This document shows positions 1-5,496 of a stretch of DNA of 5,599 nt, in pieces (the stretch's first letter is position 1; every line of letters begins with the position of its first letter). The stretch is from Duncaniella sp. (GTDB lineage Bacteria; Bacteroidota; Bacteroidia; Bacteroidales; Muribaculaceae): the NCBI GenBank assembly GCA_029052375.1, contig JAIDJD010000294.1, forward strand, positions 1-5,599. Direction: 5' to 3'. Below the pieces are notes generated by a model. That model was not told where the DNA came from. It ran no database searches and worked only from the letters and a program-made list of their open reading frames with translations. The position numbers and the translations under genes were made by a program.

Positions 1-866
1 ATGTACGTCTCCATCCTGGGATCGAAGTGGGTCAGCGCCGCTGTTGTCACAAACGCAAGCCTCTTGCCTGAGCGAGCCGTCCAGTTGACAGACCCACCGA
101 TATTGCCCCAGTACATCCCCATCAGGTCAGACACAGCCATATTGTCGCGGCTGGCAAAGAACGTTCCGTCCACCATCTGGCCGGGCGAAGGAGACCAGCG
201 CAGCTTGGCAGAAACGTCATAGAAATTCATCACCGTAGTGCGGTATTGCGGCACAAGCTTGAGGAAGACATCTGCATAAGAACGCCTCGCCGCCACCGCA
301 AGCGACAGCTTATCCCTGACTATCGGCCCCTCGGCCTTGACCTTTGCGGCGAGGATGCCCACAGTGGCCGAGCCGTGAAACCGCTCCATATCGCCCGGCG
401 CAAGAGTTATATCAAGCACAGACGACGACGCGCCGCCGAACATCGCCGGCAGCGCACCCTTGTAGAGCGTTGCGCCCCCGAGCGCATTGTCGTTGAAGGC
501 AGAGAATATCCCCATCACATGAGAGGGATTGTAGAGCGAGATGCCGTCAAGCAAGACAAGATTCTGACTGGCATTGCCGCCCCTCACCTCAAAGCCTCCG
601 CCGCCTTCGCCCTCGCCGCGGACTCCGGGCAGAAGGGCGATAGACTTGAGGATGTCGGCCTCGCCGCCGAACGAGGGCACCTGTACAAGATTGGACAGTT
701 CGAGACGCTCGGCGCCGAGCCTCGCGCCGGCTATACGCTGGCGTGCCGAGTTGCCGGTGACGACCACCTCGTCGAGACGCTCGCCCGCCATGCTGTCCAC
801 CGGCTCTCCGGCCGTCGCAGACATGGCTATTGTAATAAGGGTTAAACCTAAAATACCTTTTTTCAT
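1..866 (-). CDS. TonB-dependent outer-membrane receptor, N-terminal part (runs off the left edge)
   Basis: Reading leftward from the ATG at 866, an open frame of 288 codons runs off the window without a stop. Residues 1-19 form a Sec signal peptide (two lysines, hydrophobic core, AMSATA end). Residues 31-38 (LDEVVVTG) are the usual TonB-box-like segment before the plug. The plug spans about 50-155 and carries the Bacteroidetes signature: FGGEADILKSIALLPGV (66-82), VRGG (94-97), LVLLDGISLYNPSH (103-116), then LYKG (134-137) and FGG..SSVLDI (143-153). Barrel strands begin after about 160. The family imports large or scarce substrates through the outer membrane using TonB/ExbBD energy; the substrate cannot be told from this part. 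The family relatives I recall usually carry a carboxypeptidase-regulatory-like domain of about 80-90 residues ahead of the plug. Here only about 30 residues separate the signal peptide from the plug. The upstream terminator at 1021-1060 and a -7 box at 958-965 suggest separate transcription. The family call is secure; the specificity is unknown. Confidence 0.93.
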   Translation of the reverse strand, partial: MKKGILGLTLITIAMSATAGEPVDSMAGERLDEVVVTGNSARQRIAGARLGAERLELSNLVQVPSFGGEADILKSIALLPGVRGEGEGGGGFEVRGGNASQNLVLLDGISLYNPSHVMGIFSAFNDNALGGATLYKGALPAMFGGASSSVLDITLAPGDMERFHGSATVGILAAKVKAEGPIVRDKLSLAVAARRSYADVFLKLVPQYRTTVMNFYDVSAKLRWSPSPGQMVDGTFFASRDNMAVSDLMGMYWGNIGGSVNWTARSGKRLAFVTTAALTHFDPRMETY

Positions 867-957
867 TGCATCAATCGCCGGACGGTCTGTACCCCTGCAG
901 AGATGCAGTAAGAGCGCGTGGCGAAAATTCTTTACTTGAATAATCAGAAACGAGCTG

Positions 958-965
958 CAAAATTA
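958..965 (-). promoter_or_regulatory. Candidate Bacteroidetes -7 promoter box for the TonB-dependent receptor
   Basis: The minus strand reads TAATTTTG, an exact match to the Bacteroidetes -7 consensus TAnnTTTG. It lies in the AT-rich gap between the OmpA-gene terminator and the receptor start at 866, and predicts a leader of roughly 85 nt. No good TTTG -33 element lies about 19 bp upstream; the bases there read TGGG. About three matches to this consensus are expected by chance over both strands of a window this size, so position rather than the match itself carries the weight. Confidence 0.5.
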
Positions 966-1020
966 GCAAAAAAATTACTTTATCCCACCCATTTTCTCAC
1001 CATAGCCGAATTTATCACAC

Positions 1021-1060
1021 CCAAAAAACCCCGCGAAGAACATTTCTGTACTTCGCGGGG
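1021..1060 (-). terminator. Rho-independent terminator of the OmpA-lipoprotein transcript
   Basis: A perfect 10-bp stem, CCCCGCGAAG (1029-1038) with CTTCGCGGGG (1051-1060), encloses a 12-nt loop. The loop can itself fold a small ACA/TGT helix. On the minus strand the stem is followed at once by six T (complement of 1023-1028). It begins about 30 bp past the stop codon of the OmpA gene and is oriented to end that leftward transcript, separating it from the receptor gene. Confidence 0.9.
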
Positions 1061-1091
1061 ATGCTGTATCATGTATTGTTGGAACCTTTGC

Positions 1092-1943
1092 TTACTCCTC
1101 CTTAGGAGCCTTGTCGATGAGATCGAGGAAATCATCGAGCTGGGGAGTGATGATTATCTCGGTGCGGCGGTTGCGCTGGCGGCCATATTCGCTGTCATTG
1201 TCAGCGATGGGATTATACTCGCCGCGGCCTGCAGCTGTGAGGCGGGCAGGGTTGACACCGAAATCGTTCTGGAGCACCTGCACGATAGAGGAAGCGCGGA
1301 GCGCCGAGAGGTCCCAGTTGTTGCGGATATTGGTGCGCGAGATGGGCACAGGGTCGGTGTTGCCCTCGACGAGCACATCATAGTCCTTATAGTCGGTGAT
1401 TATCTTGGCTATCTTGCCGAGGGTCTGCATGGCGCGGTCGTTGACCTCGTACGAGCCGGACTTGAAGAGCATATTGTCTGCGAGAGAGATATAGACCACA
1501 CCCTTGAGCACCTTGATGTTGACCTCGTCGCTCTCCGAAGATGTCAGCGAGCGGGTGAGGCGTGTGGTGAGGGCCAGGTTGAGCGAGTCGCTCTTGGACT
1601 TGGCCTGGACAAGCTGTTTGATATACTTGTTCGAAGCGTTGATCTGGTCTACGAGCTTCGAGATGTTCACGTTGCCCTGGGTGTTCTGCCTGATGGAGTT
1701 GTCGAGGGTCTGCTGGAGCCTTGCATAGTCGGCCTTGAGCTGTTCGTTGTGCTTGCGCGCCTCCTCGAGCCTCTCCTCGAGGCTCTGGCCCTTGGTGCGC
1801 TGTTCGGCCAGATTTACCTGCATCGTGGTGTAGTCCTGCTTGAGCGCCTGGTGTTGGGCCTGCAGCTCGGCATATTTCTTGTTGCTCACACAGCCGGTCA
1901 TGGCCACGGCGGCAAGAAATACAATCATTGGTCTGAGTTTCAT
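1092..1943 (-). CDS. OmpA-family peptidoglycan-binding outer-membrane lipoprotein
   Basis: The protein has 283 residues. I chose the ATG at 1943 because it puts a lipoprotein signal peptide at the N-terminus: residues 1-17 end in MTG before Cys18, the predicted lipidation site. The open frame extends 89 codons further upstream, but that part overlaps the neighbouring gene in another frame and is arginine-rich, non-signal-like sequence. Residues 22-85 are heptad-like and rich in Q, E, K and L, a likely coiled coil. A linker follows to about 140. The OmpA C-terminal domain covers about 145-268: VVYISLADNMLFKSGS (149-164), VEGNTDPVPI (192-201), NWDLSALRA (209-217), RLTAAGRGEYNPI (234-246) and GRQRNRRTEI (254-263). 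D211 and the R259/R260 pair match the positions that contact meso-diaminopimelate in OmpA/Pal proteins. The likely role is a periplasmic tether between outer membrane and cell wall, in the manner of Pal. The gene lies 65 bp behind the TIGR04076 gene with no promoter seen between, so the two are probably co-transcribed. Start-site context is A-rich without a Shine-Dalgarno, as is usual in the phylum. Confidence 0.93.
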   Translation of the reverse strand: MKLRPMIVFLAAVAMTGCVSNKKYAELQAQHQALKQDYTTMQVNLAEQRTKGQSLEERLEEARKHNEQLKADYARLQQTLDNSIRQNTQGNVNISKLVDQINASNKYIKQLVQAKSKSDSLNLALTTRLTRSLTSSESDEVNIKVLKGVVYISLADNMLFKSGSYEVNDRAMQTLGKIAKIITDYKDYDVLVEGNTDPVPISRTNIRNNWDLSALRASSIVQVLQNDFGVNPARLTAAGRGEYNPIADNDSEYGRQRNRRTEIIITPQLDDFLDLIDKAPKEE

Positions 1944-2008
1944 AATCTTGTCGTTTTCTTTCGTGTTGATTCTCTTTTCTATCTTAGATATCGTTTTTAG
2001 CCGATGGT

Positions 2009-2392
2009 TTAATCTTTCTCGATGCGGAATACCACAGGGCGCGTCCCGTCGGGACAGCATACTATGACGGCGCGGTCTTCCGGCCGGCCTCCCGGACAGG
2101 ACGCCAGACGCTCGGCCGACGCCTCTATCACCTCGCGGGCCCGGGGACAGAAATCCGGAGGCAGCCCTCGCGAGAGGTCCCAGCAATCGCCGGGCCTGAA
2201 CCGCCTGCACGGGCCCGTCTCGGGGTCGTCGAGATAGAGGCTCTGCAGATCAGGATAACACTCGCATCTCACCACCGTGACACGCCCGCAGAGCAGTCCC
2301 CTGCCGAGGACCGAAGCAGAACCCCTGAGCCCCCCGAGGCCGAAGGCACCCGCGGTCAGAGCCGCAATCTTGCAGAATTGTCTACGATTCAT
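2009..2392 (-). CDS. TIGR04076-family cysteine-rich protein with twin-arginine signal
   Basis: A 127-residue protein. Residues 2-8 (NRRQFCK) followed by a weak hydrophobic stretch (9-22, rich in Ala and Gly) form a twin-arginine signal, so export in folded state, possibly with a cofactor, is likely. No clear lipobox precedes Cys35. The mature part resembles the TIGR04076 family: VTVVRCECYPDLQSLYLDD (38-56), GPCRRFRPGD (60-69), FCPRA (81-85), and the terminal hallmark VIVCCPDGTRPVVFRIEK (109-126). The family's function is not known to me. The mature part of about 100 residues keeps nine cysteines (35, 43, 45, 62, 70, 82, 99, 112, 113), which could bind metal or form disulfides; this is inference. 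The ATG at 2392 is the only Met in the frame and places the Arg pair correctly. A -7 promoter box ends 4 nt before it. The ompA-like lipoprotein gene follows after 65 bp. Recognition comes from remembered family features, chiefly the C-terminal block. Confidence 0.82.
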   Translation of the reverse strand: MNRRQFCKIAALTAGAFGLGGLRGSASVLGRGLLCGRVTVVRCECYPDLQSLYLDDPETGPCRRFRPGDCWDLSRGLPPDFCPRAREVIEASAERLASCPGGRPEDRAVIVCCPDGTRPVVFRIEKD

Positions 2393-2396
2393 GATA

Positions 2397-2404
2397 CAAA
2401 GTTA
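2397..2404 (-). promoter_or_regulatory. Candidate -7 promoter box for the TIGR04076-ompA-like operon
   Basis: The minus strand reads TAACTTTG, an exact TAnnTTTG match, followed by TATC and then the ATG of the TIGR04076 gene at 2392. A start site some 4-7 nt past the box would fall on or next to the A of the start codon, giving a leaderless message. The bases about 19 bp upstream (ACAC) do not resemble the TTTG -33 element; a hairpin-forming inverted repeat at 2415-2438 covers that position instead. Confidence 0.5.
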
Positions 2405-2414
2405 ACACTTTTCC

Positions 2415-2446
2415 CTCTCTTCCGTGTCGGACAGAGAGATTTTTTT
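2415..2446 (+). terminator. Orphan terminator-like hairpin in the divergent intergenic region
   Basis: CTCTCTTCCG (2415-2424) pairs with CGGA plus AGAGAG (2428-2431 and 2433-2438), leaving a 3-nt TGT loop and one bulged C at 2432. An A and then seven T (2440-2446) follow on the plus strand. This has the form of a rho-independent terminator for rightward transcription, but no rightward gene lies upstream and the purT promoter is downstream at 2490. It could end an antisense transcript from the leftward operon, insulate purT, or act as a DNA operator over the -33 region of the leftward promoter. Confidence 0.5.
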
Positions 2447-2463
2447 GGCCAATAACATGGCCA
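2446..2463. repeat. Doubled TGGCCA palindrome upstream of the purT promoter
   Basis: TGGCCA (2446-2451), six bases ATAACA, then TGGCCA again (2458-2463). Each half is its own reverse complement, so the element is both a direct and an inverted repeat. It ends 3 bp before the weak -33 element of purT. The spacing, 12 bp from half to half, is compatible with a dimeric regulator. No known regulator can be assigned from sequence alone. Confidence 0.4.
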
Positions 2464-2466
2464 CAC

Positions 2467-2497
2467 TGTGATATTCGGCTCTTTTTTATTATCTTTG
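2467..2497 (+). promoter_or_regulatory. Bacteroidetes-type promoter of purT
   Basis: The -7 box TATCTTTG (2490-2497) fits TAnnTTTG exactly. Nineteen bases upstream, TGTG (2467-2470) is one mismatch from the -33 TTTG. The spacer is AT-rich. A start near 2502-2504 would leave a leader of about 33 nt before the ATG at 2536. That leader has no Shine-Dalgarno, as is usual in this phylum. Confidence 0.72.
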
Positions 2498-2535
2498 CAC
2501 TCGAAAATCAATCATTCACCACTCACATATAGTAT

Positions 2536-3720
2536 ATGTCTAAGATAGGAAGCAAGCACACTCCGAGCGCACGCAAAGCCATGCTCCTCGGCAGTGGCGA
2601 GTTAGGTAAAGAGGTTGTCATCGAGCTCCAGCGCATGGGCGTTGAGGTCGTTGCGGCCGACCGTTATGCCGACGCGCCTGCCCAGCAGGTCGCCGACAAG
2701 GCTCTGGTCTTCAATATGCTCGACCCCGAGGCTCTGCGCGAGAACATCGTCCGCGAGAAGCCCGACCACGTCATCCCCGAGGTAGAGGCCATCGCCACCC
2801 CCGAGCTCGTCAAGCTTGAACAGGAAGGATACCACATCACCCCCACCGCCAATGCCGCCCTGCTGACCATGAACCGCGAGGGCATCCGCCGCCTCGCCGC
2901 CGAAGAGCTTGGCCTCACCACCTCGCCCTACCGTTTTGCATCCGGATACGACGAGTTCTGCGAGGCCGTAAAGGCTGTGGGCATACCCTGCGTGGTCAAG
3001 CCCGTGATGTCCTCCAGCGGCCACGGCCAGAGCGTCGTGAAGACCGAGGAAGATATCCCCAAGGCATGGCAGATAGCACAGGAGGGAGGCCGCGCAGGTG
3101 CCGGCAGAGTGATAGTCGAGGGATTCGTCAACTTCGACTACGAAATCACGCTGCTCACCGTCCGCTCTGTCTCAGGCACAGCCTTCTGCGAGCCTATCGG
3201 CCACATACAGGTCGACGGCGACTACCGCCAGTCCTGGCAGCCCCAGCCCATGAGCGAGGCCGCCATCGAAGCCGCTCGCGACATGGCCCGCAAGATCACC
3301 GACGCCCTCGGCGGCTACGGCATCTTCGGCGTCGAGCTCTTTGTCAAGGGCGACCAGGTGATATTCAGCGAGGTCTCGCCCCGCCCCCACGACACCGGCA
3401 TGGTGACCATGATATCTCAGGACCTCAGCGAGTTTGCACTCCACGCCCGCGCCCTGCTCGGCCTCCCCGTCCCCTCCATACGCTTCTACGGGCCTTCGGC
3501 CTCGCGCGCAATAGTAGTCGAGGGAGACACACGCGAGATCGAGATGGACAACCTCGACAAGGTGCTCGAAGAGCCCGGAGTACAGATGCGCATCTTCGGC
3601 AAGCCCGAAATCAAGGGCCACCGACGCATGGGCGTCATCCTCGCCACAGCCGACACCGTAGAGGAGGCCCGCGACAAGGCCGAGCGCGCCTACGCCAAGC
3701 TCGCCGTAAAGGTCAAGTGA
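2536..3720 (+). CDS. purT: Formate-dependent phosphoribosylglycinamide formyltransferase (GAR transformylase 2)
   Basis: The 394-residue product matches PurT over its whole length (E. coli PurT is 392). PurT is a cytosolic ATP-grasp enzyme that joins formate to glycinamide ribonucleotide using ATP, the third step of IMP synthesis, without needing formyl-tetrahydrofolate. The N-terminal domain has LLGSGELGKEV (17-27). Other conserved blocks are PEVEAIAT (81-88), MNREGIRRLAAEELGL (112-127), VVKPVMSSSG (153-162), RAGAGRVIVEG (186-196), GGYGIFGVELFV (259-270), EVSPRPHDTGMVTM (279-292) and FGKPEIKGHRR (354-364). Ligand residues known from the E. coli enzyme are in place: E82, R114, K155, E195, E203, the Mg ligands E267 and E279, D286, and K356, R363 and R364 near the C-terminus. 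One departure is His163 where E. coli has Lys in the nucleotide loop SSGKGQ. No other purine gene is adjacent. The gene has its own promoter and a terminator. The start fits the promoter spacing and the family N-terminus. Confidence 0.97.
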   Translation: MSKIGSKHTPSARKAMLLGSGELGKEVVIELQRMGVEVVAADRYADAPAQQVADKALVFNMLDPEALRENIVREKPDHVIPEVEAIATPELVKLEQEGYHITPTANAALLTMNREGIRRLAAEELGLTTSPYRFASGYDEFCEAVKAVGIPCVVKPVMSSSGHGQSVVKTEEDIPKAWQIAQEGGRAGAGRVIVEGFVNFDYEITLLTVRSVSGTAFCEPIGHIQVDGDYRQSWQPQPMSEAAIEAARDMARKITDALGGYGIFGVELFVKGDQVIFSEVSPRPHDTGMVTMISQDLSEFALHARALLGLPVPSIRFYGPSASRAIVVEGDTREIEMDNLDKVLEEPGVQMRIFGKPEIKGHRRMGVILATADTVEEARDKAERAYAKLAVKVK

Positions 3721-3766
3721 CAGACAACCCGGACAGCTCCGGAATAATATATCGACAAAGCTATAT

Positions 3767-3821
3767 CCAAAGTCCGGGACACGGAGGCGGCAAAGCCCCC
3801 GGCTCCCGGACTTCGGTTTTT
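3767..3821 (+). terminator. Rho-independent terminator after purT
   Basis: AAGTCCGGGA (3770-3779) pairs with TCCCGGACTT (3804-3813). The stem extends outward past one mismatch through CC (3767-3768) with GG (3815-3816). An inner GC-rich helix forms around an AAA loop (3786-3800). Five T (3817-3821) follow. It lies about 50 bp past the purT stop and 37 bp before the next gene, so it should largely separate the two transcripts. Confidence 0.88.
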
Positions 3822-3858
3822 AAATATACCGCCACCGCTTAACCTCAACCAGACCGCC

Positions 3859-5496
3859 ATGCCAAAACGCCTGACGCTCCTCATCATGCTCTTCATCACT
3901 GCGGCCGCCACGGCCTTGCAGGCCCGGAGCGTGATAGGAAAGGACATCTCGGAACGCGACGTCTCGGAAGTGCTCCAGAGACTCGACAAAGAGATAAACC
4001 GCAGCGTGATATACATCCGCCTCCGCCATCAGCGCATCGACTCACTGCAGCGGCTCCTCGCCGCGTCCGAGAAGCCGGACACAGCCTCGCTCACTCTGCT
4101 GATGCGCATCGGAGACAACTACAACGCCTTCAACACAGACTCGGCCCTGCTCTGCTACGAGCGGGGCATCAGAGAGTCCCATCAGCTCGGCGCCGACTCT
4201 GCCGGATTTCTGTTTGCCTGCCGCAAGGCCAAGATGCTCCCCCTGCTCCTGTTCTTTGCCGAGAGCGACCGCCTGCTCGACTCTATCAGGGAATGCGAAG
4301 TGCCGCCCGGACTGATAGCCGAGAAATACGAGGCCGAGAGACAGTCTCAGTTCTACATGGCCAACTTCTTCACCTCCTTTCCCACAAGATACGACAGCAT
4401 ATCGGCCAAGGTAAGCGAAGCCCGCAGCAAACTGCTCCACTACCTGCCAGAAGGCACCCCGATGTACAAGCTGATGGTGGCGGAGCATCTCTTCCAGCGG
4501 CTGGAGTTCGACAAGGCCGCCGGCATCCTTGCCGAGCTTGTCGAGACCCTGCCCGACGACGACCCCATCTATGCCCGAGCCTGCCACCTTGCGGCCGAGA
4601 TAGCCAAGAAGCACGGCGACATCGAGGCCCAGGTCTACTATCTCGCGCTCTCCTCCATCTCGGACATCAGGTGCGCCACCCTCGAGGTCACCTCGCTCCA
4701 GGAGCTCGGACGCCTGCTCTACGAGCTCGACGACATCGAACGCGCCCACGACTACCTCTCGAGCGCACTGCGCAACGCCGTCTCGTGCCAGGCCCTGCTG
4801 CGCATCATACAGACCTCTCAGTCCATACCCATCATCGAAGACGCCCACAGGATGCAGCTCATGTCACAGCGGACAGGCATCTACACCGTCATCGTGGTCC
4901 TGGCCGTATTCCTTATAGTGCTCTTCGCCGCCACCCGCTATGCCTACCAGCGCAACCGCAAGCTGCGCCATGCCACAGTGCGCCTCAAGGCCGCCAACGA
5001 CACCAAAGACACATACCTCACCCAGTTTCTCAACCTCTGCTCGATATACATGGACAAGCTCCACAGGTTCAACAAAGTGGTCAACCGCAAGATATCGGCC
5101 GGGCAGACCGACGAGCTCTACCGCATGACCAAGTCGGGCCGCTTCCTTGAAGACGAGGCAAGAGAATTCTACTCGGTCATCGACGACGCATTCCTCCACC
5201 TCTACCCCAACTTTGTCGAGGAAGTCAACCGACTGCTGCTCCCCGACAAACAGATAGTGCTGAAAGAGGGCGAGAAGCTCAACACAGACCTCAGGATACT
5301 CGCACTCTCAATCCTCGGTGTCGACGACACAGCCAGGCTGGCGCAGATGCTCGGCTACTCGGTCTACACCATCTATACCTACCGCAACAAGTTCAAGGCC
5401 CGCGTACGCAACCGCGAGACGTTCGAGGACGACATCCGCGCAATACGCTCAAGGTATGCCGAAGAGACCGGAGAGGAAGCTCCCGAAAAGGGCTGA
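3859..5496 (+). CDS. DUF6377-family membrane-anchored regulator with TPR-like sensor region
   Basis: A 545-residue protein. Residues 1-22 are a signal peptide (KR, hydrophobic core, ALQA end). LDKEINRSVIYIRLRHQRIDSLQRLL (42-67) is the characteristic opening of Bacteroidetes DUF6377 proteins. Residues about 75-320 are helical and TPR-like, for example MRIGDNYNAFNTDSALLCYERGI (82-104) and the stretches at 206-232, 238-263 and 279-306. One transmembrane helix lies at about 340-359, followed by basic residues (RYAYQRNRKLR), placing the rest in the cytoplasm. The C-terminal domain has LNLCSIYMDKLHRFNKVVNRKI (391-412), AFLHLYPNFVEEVNRLL (444-460), and a helix-turn-helix-like end (474-518: LRILALSILGV, LAQMLGYSVYTIYTYRNKFK). 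The implied topology is a periplasmic sensor, a membrane helix and a cytoplasmic, probably DNA-binding, module. No kinase, phosphatase or receiver residues are present. Ligand and target are unknown. The ATG at 3859 gives the signal peptide. No clear promoter is seen between the purT terminator and this start, so low-level read-through or a non-canonical promoter is possible. Confidence 0.88.
   Translation: MPKRLTLLIMLFITAAATALQARSVIGKDISERDVSEVLQRLDKEINRSVIYIRLRHQRIDSLQRLLAASEKPDTASLTLLMRIGDNYNAFNTDSALLCYERGIRESHQLGADSAGFLFACRKAKMLPLLLFFAESDRLLDSIRECEVPPGLIAEKYEAERQSQFYMANFFTSFPTRYDSISAKVSEARSKLLHYLPEGTPMYKLMVAEHLFQRLEFDKAAGILAELVETLPDDDPIYARACHLAAEIAKKHGDIEAQVYYLALSSISDIRCATLEVTSLQELGRLLYELDDIERAHDYLSSALRNAVSCQALLRIIQTSQSIPIIEDAHRMQLMSQRTGIYTVIVVLAVFLIVLFAATRYAYQRNRKLRHATVRLKAANDTKDTYLTQFLNLCSIYMDKLHRFNKVVNRKISAGQTDELYRMTKSGRFLEDEAREFYSVIDDAFLHLYPNFVEEVNRLLLPDKQIVLKEGEKLNTDLRILALSILGVDDTARLAQMLGYSVYTIYTYRNKFKARVRNRETFEDDIRAIRSRYAEETGEEAPEKG

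Noticed and set aside
246..845. A 199-residue plus-strand open frame
   Set aside because: It lies wholly opposite the TonB-dependent receptor, whose plug motifs are unmistakable on the minus strand. The protein is arginine- and histidine-rich with no family features.
867..957. A possible riboswitch in the receptor's leader of about 85 nt
   Set aside because: The leader is too short for a cobalamin riboswitch and I find none of its conserved boxes. Only small local inverted repeats around CTGCAG are visible.
918..2000. A 360-residue plus-strand open frame
   Set aside because: It is antisense to the OmpA-like gene, whose product has a lipobox and all OmpA motifs. The frame crosses the terminator at 1021-1060 and its protein has no recognisable domain. 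GC-rich codon use produces such long shadow frames.
1944..2210. Upstream extension of the OmpA-like gene by 89 codons
   Set aside because: The extension would overlap the TIGR04076 gene in another frame and bury the lipoprotein signal peptide inside the protein. The internal ATG at 1943 fits a lipoprotein precisely.
3756..3763. Minus-strand TAGCTTTG, a -7 box match facing back into purT
   Set aside because: No -33 element lies upstream and no minus-strand gene lies ahead of it. About three chance matches to this consensus are expected in a window of this size.
3066..3842. A 258-residue plus-strand frame overlapping the end of purT
   Set aside because: It is an out-of-frame reading of purT, very rich in Arg, Pro and His, and it runs through the purT terminator.
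4042..5150. A 268-residue minus-strand frame (4042-4848) and a 285-residue plus-strand frame (4293-5150)
   Set aside because: Both overlap the DUF6377 gene, which has a signal peptide, a membrane helix and conserved blocks in its own frame. Neither shadow has a recognisable domain.
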